Source: Candidatus Latescibacteria bacterium 4484_7
GTDB lineage: Bacteria > Krumholzibacteriota > Krumholzibacteriia > Krumholzibacteriales > Krumholzibacteriaceae
Direction: 5' to 3'
Assembly: GCA_002085285.1 (NCBI GenBank)
Contig: NATK01000137.1
Location: forward strand, 1-6,807
Length of the DNA: 6,807 nucleotides
Shown here: one piece after another, positions 1 to 5,995 of the stretch
Layout: every line of letters begins with the position of its first letter
Numbering within the stretch: position 1 is the stretch's first letter
Notes under the pieces: generated by a model
Told to the model about the DNA's origin: nothing
The model's input: only the letters and a program-made list of their open reading frames with translations
The model's database searches: none
Made by a program: the position numbers and the translations under genes

Positions 1-642
1 CGAGTCAAGCACCTCGCTGGTATTGCGGGACTCACAAGATCGAGCAGGAGGACGGCTTGTCTTTTCAAAGGCGACCTGTGGTTCGATGACGAGCGCGTTG
101 AGCCTAACAGGATCAAGGGAAGCTGGACGGCCGCGTTTGCCACAAGGCCGCGCTCATCCGACAGGCTGGCCGTTTTCTCGCTTCTCAAGGGTGCCTACGA
201 GCACAACAGTCCCGCCCATCCCGATGCCGTCGACAAAGACGTGCTTCTCTCTATCGAGGTAAACTACGCGTTCTCACCTGATTGGCAGGTACAGGGCAAG
301 GTCGCCGGCAAGTGGGCAAAAAAGACTTTCAAGGAATTCACAAACGGATCGTCGACCTACCTCTACGAGGGGGAGCTCATTAGAGCTATAGGGTCCAAAT
401 GGGATGTGAGGCTCAAGGGGCGCTTCGTTCACCAGATAGAGACCCGTTCTTTGAGGTTTGGAAGCGGCATCGAGATAGGTCGTGTCGCCGCCGAAGGCCT
501 CTGGCTGGGAGTGGGGTATGACTGTTCCGGGCAGAGGGATTCTTTGACTCCGGAGAACGAGTTCACTTCGAGGGGGCTTTATGTGAGGATGAGGTACAAG
601 TTCACGGAAAAGATACTCGGGCTTTTCAACGGGATTGAATAG
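1..642 (+). CDS. C-terminal part of a predicted outer-membrane beta-barrel protein (5' partial)
   Basis: The plus-strand frame is open from the first base to the TAG at 640-642, giving 213 residues with no start codon needed, so this is the 3' end of a longer gene. The translation alternates polar and hydrophobic/aromatic residues in short strands separated by charged turns (for example around LLSIEVNYAF, EGLWLGVGYD and GLYVRMRYKF), the pattern expected of an outer-membrane barrel. The DRL...KGAYEH, VNYAFSPDWQVQGKVAGKW and LWLGVGYD segments resemble, from memory, the C-terminal barrel that closes very large DUF11/SdrD-type surface proteins in deltaproteobacteria-like genomes. The last strand is followed by a short tail (about ten residues) rather than ending on an aromatic residue. 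The next gene starts 2 bp after the stop, which implies co-transcription and probably translational coupling. A function beyond an outer-membrane location cannot be assigned. The barrel call is a pattern-based inference and was not tested by structure prediction. Confidence 0.6.
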   Translation, partial: RVKHLAGIAGLTRSSRRTACLFKGDLWFDDERVEPNRIKGSWTAAFATRPRSSDRLAVFSLLKGAYEHNSPAHPDAVDKDVLLSIEVNYAFSPDWQVQGKVAGKWAKKTFKEFTNGSSTYLYEGELIRAIGSKWDVRLKGRFVHQIETRSLRFGSGIEIGRVAAEGLWLGVGYDCSGQRDSLTPENEFTSRGLYVRMRYKFTEKILGLFNGIE

Positions 643-644
643 GC

Positions 645-722
645 ATGTCGAGCTGGAAGAGAAGAACGATTTTCTTGATGACGGCAGTCGCGGTTTTAGC
701 ATCGGTTTCGGCCGCTGCTGGG
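645..722 (+). other. Sec signal peptide of the large repeat protein
   Basis: Residues 1-26 show a short basic n-region (MSSWKRR), a hydrophobic core of about 14 residues (IFLMTAVAVLASVS) and an Ala-rich end (AAAG) before ELVVNGGFE. Cleavage is most likely near A25/G26. There is no lipobox cysteine, so this is signal peptidase I type, not a lipoprotein signal. It supports the chosen start and export across the inner membrane. Confidence 0.8.
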
Positions 723-3700
723 GAGCTCGTAGTAAACGGCGGATTCGAGCTTGCAAACTTCGGTGCGAGCTGGGTGGACGGAGCGGGCAATCTGAACGGT
801 CGCTTCAATCCCGCATGGGCCGATCACGCCGTTCTTCTCGACATGCCTTACAGCGGCAGCTATTCGGCTATTCTCGGATTCAAATATACAAATCAGAGGA
901 GAAACAGATTCGGGTTCATGTATCAGGACGTTACGATTCCTTCGAACATCTCGCGGGCGACATTGTACTTCAGGTTCAGGCAGCAGGGGTACGACGGGAG
1001 TGGGTACGATCCCTTCAGGGTCGAGATCAGGGACCAGTCCGGCAACACGTTGGCCAATGTCGTGACATTTTCATTCAATGAGTGGAACAACCTATTCAAG
1101 GACAGCGGCTGGATCGATGACGATGGCTTGGGGCCTCGAGGCTACGACATGAGCTCTTATGCGGGCTCGACTGTGAGGCTCTACTTCAGGCAGGAGAACG
1201 ATTACGACAACCTCTACGAGACATGGACATACGTGGATGACGTCTCGCTCGTTTACAGGAAGTTCGTCGACCTCGCAGTGGACGGCGACGGCGATGATCT
1301 GTTCGGCGCGGTCGGTTCGGGGGAAGGCGGTTATTCGGTGAAGAGCTGCACCGCGGGAGATACGATATGCTACTCGCTCAGGATAGAAAACGAGGGGCTC
1401 GACGACGATTCCTACACATTGAGCATAGGCACGCAGCCCGGCTGGGGTGCGTTGATCAGGTATAATGGAAGCGACTACACGTTGCCGTGGACGACGCCCG
1501 TTATAACTGCCGGGAGCTTTATAGAGGCGCAGGTGGTGATGGCTGTGCCGGTGACCACTCCTACCGGTTCTTATACCAGCATAGTCGATGCAGTTTCAAC
1601 GGCTAACGCCAATCGGTACGACAGCGTCAAGCTCGATGCGAATGTGCTTGCCGCGCATTTTGGCGCAGACATTGCGATCGATTCGGATGGTTTTGGCGTG
1701 GTCGATCCGGCGGGAGGAGGCGGAACGTCGCTCAAGGAGGCTCCGCCGGACAGTGTGCTCGCATATTTGATCGATATTCACAATGCAGGCAACGTTACGG
1801 ATTCGTTCCTCGTCTGGTTCGATTGCCCTGCGCCTTTGACCGCAGTGATGGAAGAAGGCGCAGTGCAGCACAGCGGACCTTTTCTAACGGAAAGTATCGC
1901 TGCAGGAGCAGCCTCTTCGATGGTGTTTCGCGTTACCGTACCTGCGAATCTGCGGGGCGGTGATTACACCTCGCTTGTTCATGCCCGCAGTGTATCCGAC
2001 ACACTCGAGGCAGACTGCGTAACTGCGGCATCACGGATCAGGGCGCCCGCCGTCGATGTGGTCATAGATGGAAGTGGCGACGGGATCGTGGATGACACTG
2101 GATCAGGCAAGGGCGGCAGCAGCACGATAGGCGGCACGAGGGGCTCGACGGTCTATTTTCCGCTCAATGTCCAGAACGAGGGGGCGGTGGTCGACTCCTT
2201 TGCTCTGAGCTGGGTGAGGCCCGGCAACGGATGGAGCGCCGCCATCGACGACGGCACAGCGGTTCATCCCCTCCCGTGGACGACCGAAGCCTTCGCCGCC
2301 TTGAGCTCTAAGAACTATTACCTCGCCCTGTCGATTCCAGCTGGAGCGGGATACGGAACGTACGCATCTATTCTGAACGCGGCATCCCTTACAGACGGCA
2401 ATATTACAGAGAGTGTAAGCGCCAATATTAGCGTGAGTTCTGGCAACGAGACCGACCTCATGATCGACGGTGACGGCGACAACGTGTACGGTCCGGCGCA
2501 GACGGGCCTCGGGGGCAAATCGAGCGTCAGCTCGGCTGCGGGTGATACTGTATATTTTTCGATCCGTCTGCAGAACGAGTCGGGAGAAAACCTCTTCGAC
2601 GTCGATTGGATCGCTCCGGACGGATGGGAGGTGTCCATAGGGGATTCGATCTCCTCGATGCACTCGGTTCCCGAGGGGGTATATACGATGATGGTTGTCG
2701 TGCCTTCGGGCTGTACAGGCGGCACGTTCGAGGTGATCACAGATGCTAAGAAGAGCAACAAACCCTACTTCGTCGACAGCGTCAAGGGGATCATAGTCGT
2801 AGCTCCCCGTTACCTCGTCGACGCTCTTATCGACGGAAACGGCGAAGACGCCTATGGCTCGCTTGGCAGCGGATCAGGGGGCTCATCCACGGGCCAAACA
2901 TCATCGGCCAGTTCGCTGAGCTTTGCGATCGACCTGGAGAACAAGGGAGGTGCCGCCGAAGCATACTTGCTCACTTGGAATTCGATTCCCGGATGGAGCG
3001 CCTCGTTGGAAGGCTCCTCTTCGCCTTATACGACTGTGAATGTGGAGGCTGGAAGTGTGATTTCATTGAGCTTCGACGTCGATGTTCCCGCGAATGCATC
3101 GGAGGGAGACTATGCCTATGTGATCGACATCGTTTCGACTGTTGATTCGACGAATGTCGAAAGCATCACGGCGATTGTTCACGTAAATCCGCCTCCGCGT
3201 GCTGATCTGGTGATCGATTCGAATGGAGCTTTGAAAACCGCTCCGTGGGCAAGCGGTGAAGGCGGCAGGGCCGTCGTATTCGGCGACCCGGGCGACGTCG
3301 TCACTGTGGCTCTCGAGGTGAACAATATTGGAGGGGTGTGTGATTCGTTCCTCATCGATTGGAGCGAGCCCGACGGGTGGCCTGCGGGCTCCGTCGTCAT
3401 AAACGATGGCATCTCGGATCATTCATCATCGTTCAAGACCGATACGATCTCGGCCGGGGCATCGAAGGTGATGAGTGTCATTGTCAACGTTCCGGCCGGT
3501 GCCGCCCCGGATACCAAGGTGATAATTAACGGCAAGCCGGTATCGAACGATCTTTATGACAGCGTAACGCTCGAGGTTTTGACTCAGGCCTTTCTCAGGA
3601 TAACCGTTTTCGACGATAGTGACCACGACGCCTCATTCGACGTGGGCGAAGAGGGCCTGAGCGGAGTGAGCCTCTCGTGCTCGAGCAGCTTGGGCATTGC

Positions 3701-4616
3701 CGGTGCCGTTACGAATGGCGACGGAGTCGTTCTCTTCCGCGTGCCTGGAAACGATGCGTGCACTGTTATCGAGACGACACCTTCGGGTTGCATTTCGCTC
3801 TCCAAAGATACCGTTGATGCAAGCTCTCCATCGGCGGGCGACACACTCGATCTCTACTTCGCAGACGTCAAACTCAGCACGATAAATACTCAGAGCTCGC
3901 TATCTGCGCCTTCCGGAGGCATCGTAGATTTGCCTCACATCATAAAGGCAGGCACGCCCGGGCAGGCTTCACTGTCCGCCCTGCTGCCCCAGGGATGGAC
4001 CGAGATATACTACCGCGACAACAATGGCAACGGTGTCGTCGACGCCGGTGATACGAGGCTTACAAACGGCGACCTCGATCTCGATCCCGACGTTTCTGGG
4101 AGAGATGTGGTGCCGATCGTAGTGAGGACCTTTATACCTCCTTATGTGGCTGCTGGGAGTTCTGTCTCTATTACCTTCAGGCTCGAACAGCTCTTGAGCG
4201 GCACGTCGACGGCGAAAGCAGACTCGGTGAGCGATCGAGTGACCGTCCTCGCCAGGGCGTCCGGGCTATTGAAGCTCGTCAAGCTCGTCGATCATACAGA
4301 GGCTCGCCCGGGTGATACGATCACGTACACTATAGTATTTTCAAACCCGGGGACGGAAGGTGTGAGAGAGATCGAGATCATCGATCCCATATCTCCGCTT
4401 GTCGAGCTCGTCACCGATTCGTTCGGTGCGGCTATGGATATCGAGTGGATCAGAGGAGTCTCGACTGTTTACCTCACTGCAGATCCGAACGATGCCGACG
4501 AGGCTATGTACGATGCCTCGGCGAGAAGGTTGAGAATCGTGCTTTCAAGACAGTCGGGGCATGTTCTTGCGAGCGGTGCTGAAGAGAGGATCATTTACAG
4601 GGTAAGGATAAAATGA
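645..4616 (+). CDS. Large Sec-exported multidomain repeat protein (CBM-like, six Ig/NEW3-like modules, SdrD_B-like, EF-hand loop, DUF11-like)
   Basis: A 1323-residue protein. The start is the ATG 2 bp after the upstream stop, because a basic n-region (K5, R6, R7), a hydrophobic core and an Ala-rich cleavage site near residue 26 follow directly. No strong Shine-Dalgarno is visible, so coupling to the upstream gene is likely. Residues 27-206 begin VVNGGFE and end WTYVDDVSL, a pattern seen in jelly-roll CBM-type domains. Residues 208-979 hold six tandem modules (separate entry). Residues 982-1075 resemble SdrD_B/Cna_B, with Asp-rich loop D991-E1002 and then GLSGV. Residues 1076-1203 contain the EF-hand-like loop D1125-D1136. 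Residues 1206-1323 resemble DUF11 (KLVDHTEARPGDTITYTI, then IIDPIS). No LPXTG motif, transmembrane helix, PEP-CTERM or terminal barrel is visible, so the protein is probably secreted or held by a partner. Composition is acidic and Ser/Gly-rich, as in calcium-stabilised surface proteins. The exact role is unknown. Confidence 0.88.
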   Translation: MSSWKRRTIFLMTAVAVLASVSAAAGELVVNGGFELANFGASWVDGAGNLNGRFNPAWADHAVLLDMPYSGSYSAILGFKYTNQRRNRFGFMYQDVTIPSNISRATLYFRFRQQGYDGSGYDPFRVEIRDQSGNTLANVVTFSFNEWNNLFKDSGWIDDDGLGPRGYDMSSYAGSTVRLYFRQENDYDNLYETWTYVDDVSLVYRKFVDLAVDGDGDDLFGAVGSGEGGYSVKSCTAGDTICYSLRIENEGLDDDSYTLSIGTQPGWGALIRYNGSDYTLPWTTPVITAGSFIEAQVVMAVPVTTPTGSYTSIVDAVSTANANRYDSVKLDANVLAAHFGADIAIDSDGFGVVDPAGGGGTSLKEAPPDSVLAYLIDIHNAGNVTDSFLVWFDCPAPLTAVMEEGAVQHSGPFLTESIAAGAASSMVFRVTVPANLRGGDYTSLVHARSVSDTLEADCVTAASRIRAPAVDVVIDGSGDGIVDDTGSGKGGSSTIGGTRGSTVYFPLNVQNEGAVVDSFALSWVRPGNGWSAAIDDGTAVHPLPWTTEAFAALSSKNYYLALSIPAGAGYGTYASILNAASLTDGNITESVSANISVSSGNETDLMIDGDGDNVYGPAQTGLGGKSSVSSAAGDTVYFSIRLQNESGENLFDVDWIAPDGWEVSIGDSISSMHSVPEGVYTMMVVVPSGCTGGTFEVITDAKKSNKPYFVDSVKGIIVVAPRYLVDALIDGNGEDAYGSLGSGSGGSSTGQTSSASSLSFAIDLENKGGAAEAYLLTWNSIPGWSASLEGSSSPYTTVNVEAGSVISLSFDVDVPANASEGDYAYVIDIVSTVDSTNVESITAIVHVNPPPRADLVIDSNGALKTAPWASGEGGRAVVFGDPGDVVTVALEVNNIGGVCDSFLIDWSEPDGWPAGSVVINDGISDHSSSFKTDTISAGASKVMSVIVNVPAGAAPDTKVIINGKPVSNDLYDSVTLEVLTQAFLRITVFDDSDHDASFDVGEEGLSGVSLSCSSSLGIAGAVTNGDGVVLFRVPGNDACTVIETTPSGCISLSKDTVDASSPSAGDTLDLYFADVKLSTINTQSSLSAPSGGIVDLPHIIKAGTPGQASLSALLPQGWTEIYYRDNNGNGVVDAGDTRLTNGDLDLDPDVSGRDVVPIVVRTFIPPYVAAGSSVSITFRLEQLLSGTSTAKADSVSDRVTVLARASGLLKLVKLVDHTEARPGDTITYTIVFSNPGTEGVREIEIIDPISPLVELVTDSFGAAMDIEWIRGVSTVYLTADPNDADEAMYDASARRLRIVLSRQSGHVLASGAEERIIYRVRIK
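1266..3581 (+). repeat. Six tandem protein modules of about 120-133 residues with Asp/Gly loop heads
   Basis: Modules lie at residues 208-334, 341-464, 470-597, 603-719, 725-847 and 853-979. The aligned first Asp is D209, D342, D471, D604, D726 and D854, giving spacings of 133, 129, 133, 122 and 128. Each opens with a hydrophobic strand and a D-x-[DNS]-G loop (such as VDGDGDD, IDGSGDG, IDGNGED). A Gly-rich motif follows (GSGEGG, GSGKGG, GLGG, GSGSGG, SGEGG). Later landmarks are N-x-G plus DSF-x-L-x-W, then GW, then [FYW]-x-T-x(4)-AG, then a VPA-like strand, then GxYxS-like residues, and usually an E/DSV-like end. The loops resemble calcium-binding EF-hand/thrombospondin-3 loops and the body resembles NEW3/CARDB Ig-like domains. 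Module 4 is shortened in its middle. Module 6 has a degenerate loop (DSNGALK). Modules 1 and 3 share LPWTT. The repetition is at protein level, with nucleotides well diverged, so the duplications are old. Confidence 0.82.
4017..4052 (+). other. EF-hand-like calcium loop in the large exported protein
   Basis: Residues 1125-1136 read DNNGNGVVDAGD. This matches the 12-residue EF-hand loop pattern: D at position 1, N at 3, N at 5, G at 6, V at 8 and D at 12. It precedes another acidic stretch (DLDLDPD). Loops of this type occur in dockerins and surface repeat proteins, so calcium binding is a reasonable inference but has not been shown. Confidence 0.65.
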
Positions 4617-4636
4617 TGAACGGCCGGGCAGGGTTG

Positions 4637-4705
4637 CCGGGGCATCAACGGGTCAACTGCAATGAAATTTCCCTGCACGGTTTCTTTGCATGATCTCCGC
4701 CCCGG
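4637..4705 (+). terminator. Nested inverted repeat after the large gene; possible transcription end structure
   Basis: An outer GC-rich arm CCGGGGC (4637-4643) is the exact reverse complement of GCCCCGG (4699-4705). Inside it, TGCAATGAAA (4658-4667) pairs with TTTCTTTGCA (4681-4690) at nine of ten positions around a 13-base loop. The structure starts about 20 bp after the stop of the large gene. No T-run follows either arm, so it is not a canonical intrinsic terminator. It could be a 3' UTR fold that protects the transcript or helps termination. The function is inferred. Confidence 0.35.
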
Positions 4706-4791
4706 ACCTGTCGGAGCGGCTCGACGTCATTTATTAAGGTTCAGGGTTTCAATCTTAACCGAAACGGGCGTGCTTGATTTGCGATAGCTCC

Positions 4792-4903
4792 GAAACGTTG
4801 TTATTTCTTCGAGGCCTTTCGCGCTCTCGCTGGGGCGGCGTCCAGCCATACTGGGCGAGCGTCCAGAGACATTGTTATTTCTTAGGGGCTTTTCACGTCT
4901 TCG
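4792..4903. repeat. Diverged direct repeat pair, 74-bp period, in the intergenic region
   Basis: Copy A is 4792-4829 and copy B is 4866-4903. They match at 29 of 38 positions, including an identical 12-mer TTGTTATTTCTT at 4798-4809 and 4872-4883. Copy B contains the minus-strand stop codon of the aminotransferase reading (4893-4895) and its last codons, whereas copy A lies wholly in the intergenic region. Between the copies, GCGTCCAG occurs twice (4838-4845 and 4859-4866). A small dyad is also present: CTCGC (4826-4830) with GCGAG (4855-4859), enclosing CCAG (4842-4845) and CTGG (4851-4854) around five bases. It could be a relic of local duplication of the gene's 3' end or a small dispersed repeat. 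No terminal inverted repeats or transposase are seen. Confidence 0.6.
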
Positions 4904-5931
4904 AGACGACATCCTTCACGTTCTCTATCACGTATTCAACCTCTTCATCCTTCAGGCGAGGGTACAGAGGGAGGCTGATCGTGCGTCTGCCGATTTCCTC
5001 GGCCGCGGGGAACATCCCTTCCCTGTAACCGAAGCGTTCCCTGTAGTATGTCATGAGATGGACGGGGTGAAAGTTTATCGAGAGGGCTATCCCTCTCGAC
5101 TGCAGCTCCTCGACGAGAATCGTGAAAAGGTGGTAAGCGTGTTCGGCCTCTTCCCTTATTCTGTGGAGCTCGATTCCTTCGATGTTGGAGAAGGCCTCTC
5201 TGTAGCGGTTGTATATCGCCTCGCGACGCGCACGAAACGCGGGGAGCTTCTTTATCTGCTCGACGAGGAGCGCGGCGTGGATATTGTCCTGCTGTTTTTT
5301 CCAGACCGTGCAGCCTGAGCTTCTTCAGGAGCTCGTAGCTCTCCTCGCCCTTCACCGAGATCGCGCCGCCCTCGCCCGAGGTGATGTTCTTCGTTGCATA
5401 GAAGCTGAATGCGGCGTAGTCGCCGTAATATCCGCTCGCCTTCCCGCGCCAGCGCCCTTCGAGGGAGTGCGCTGCGTCTTCAATGACAAAGAGCCCGTGC
5501 CTTTCGGCGATCTCCGTGATCGTGTCCATGTCGCACATCTGCCCGTAGATATGCACCGGCATGATTCCCCTCGTCTTGTCGGTGATCACCTCTTCTATCT
5601 TCGTCGGATCGATGTTGCCCGTCGACATCTCCACGTCTGCAAAGACGGGCACACCGCCCGCCATTAGGATGCTGTTCGCCGTACCGATAAACGTCAGGGG
5701 CGTTGTTACCACTTCTTCGCCCGGTTTTAGCCCCGCCGCGATGAGGGCGAGGTGCATCCCCGCCGTGCAGCTTGTCACGGCAACGGTGTAGGGGAGTGCG
5801 AGATAATCGGCGAGACGCTGCTCAAACTCGGCGACCTCGTCACCCGTTGTGAGGAAGAGCGAATTGAGCACGCTGTTGACGCGCTCGATCTCTTCTTTGC
5901 CCACGCTGTGCTTGTAAAATTCAATCTTCAT
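4893..5931 (-). pseudogene. DegT/DnrJ/EryC1/StrS family PLP-dependent sugar aminotransferase, frameshifted and internally shortened
   Basis: Family members transfer an amino group to nucleotide-activated keto-sugars in the cytoplasm for O-antigen, capsule or glycan synthesis. Codons 1-212 (5296-5931) carry the phosphate-binding SCTAGMHLAL segment, the cofactor-ring Asp in VIEDAAHS (D152) and the Schiff-base lysine in FSFYATKN (K181) followed by SGEGG. The frame then breaks at an A6 tract on the coding strand (5295-5300). Skipping one A continues in the second frame as QQDNIHAALLVEQIKKL and runs 133 codons to the TGA at 4893-4895, including FHPVHLMTYYRERFGY and SLPLYPRL. The joined product is about 345 residues, against the usual 370-390. 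About 25 residues seem missing between HGLEK and DNIHAAL, where the conserved G-[FY]-[KN]-Y-N-M-type motif normally lies. About 11 more seem missing between FTILV and EELQSRG. The exact sugar substrate cannot be told. A sequencing or assembly error remains possible. Confidence 0.85.
5295..5300 (-). other. Frameshift site at an A6 tract in the aminotransferase
   Basis: On the coding strand the context is CTG-GAA-AAA-ACA. The normal family sequence resumes only if one A is removed (GAA-AAA-CAG-CAG-GAC) or two are added. The tract is short for transcriptional slippage, and the arrangement does not match a -1 slippery heptamer in the incoming frame. A mutation, a deletion junction or a homopolymer sequencing error are therefore the likelier causes. 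Confidence 0.75.
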
Positions 5932-5942
5932 CGTTTTATGTT

Positions 5943-5946
5943 CTCC
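5943..5946 (-). promoter_or_regulatory. Ribosome-binding site of the aminotransferase
   Basis: GGAG on the minus strand lies 11 bases before the ATG (5929-5931). The spacing is a little long but acceptable, and the start gives the usual family N-terminus MKIEFYKHSVG. The 64-bp gap to the upstream transporter gene (5932-5995) shows no convincing -10/-35 pair. Only a short GTTG/CAAC dyad is visible, so read-through from the transporter is plausible. Confidence 0.5.
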
Positions 5947-5995
5947 GCAGGTTTGTTCATCGGTTGATCATCATACAACAATTCGACCCTTTTGT

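Noticed and set aside
2103..2663. 186-codon minus-strand ORF opposite the large gene
   Set aside because: It is Arg/His-rich with no domain pattern and lies opposite a well supported coding frame with clear module structure, so it is an antisense shadow. The same applies to the other minus-strand ORFs in 1596-3844.
4613..4693. A 26-codon ORF starting ATGATG that overlaps the stop of the large gene (ATGA overlap)
   Set aside because: The overlap looks like coupling, but the product is tiny, has no recognisable feature, and its end lies inside the inverted repeat. It is not supported as a gene.
4711..4737. GTCGGAGCGGCTCGAC followed by TTTATT as an intrinsic terminator
   Set aside because: Only four outer base pairs form cleanly, the loop pairing is strained and the T-rich stretch is interrupted. 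It is too weak to annotate.
4747..4755. GTTTCAATC resembling the edge of a CRISPR repeat
   Set aside because: There is a single copy with no spacer-repeat spacing and no cas gene nearby.
4727..4912. 61-codon minus-strand ORF covering the repeat pair
   Set aside because: It is Arg/Ser-rich, overlaps the 3' end of the aminotransferase in another frame, and its apparent internal similarity comes from the DNA repeat rather than protein selection.
5295..5300. Programmed ribosomal frameshift at the A tract
   Set aside because: The required shift is +1 (or -2), not the -1 seen at A-rich slippery heptamers, and the adjacent missing residues point to damage rather than recoding.
5209..5667. 152-codon plus-strand ORF opposite the aminotransferase
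   Set aside because: The minus strand has the clear DegT active-site motifs, so this is an antisense shadow.
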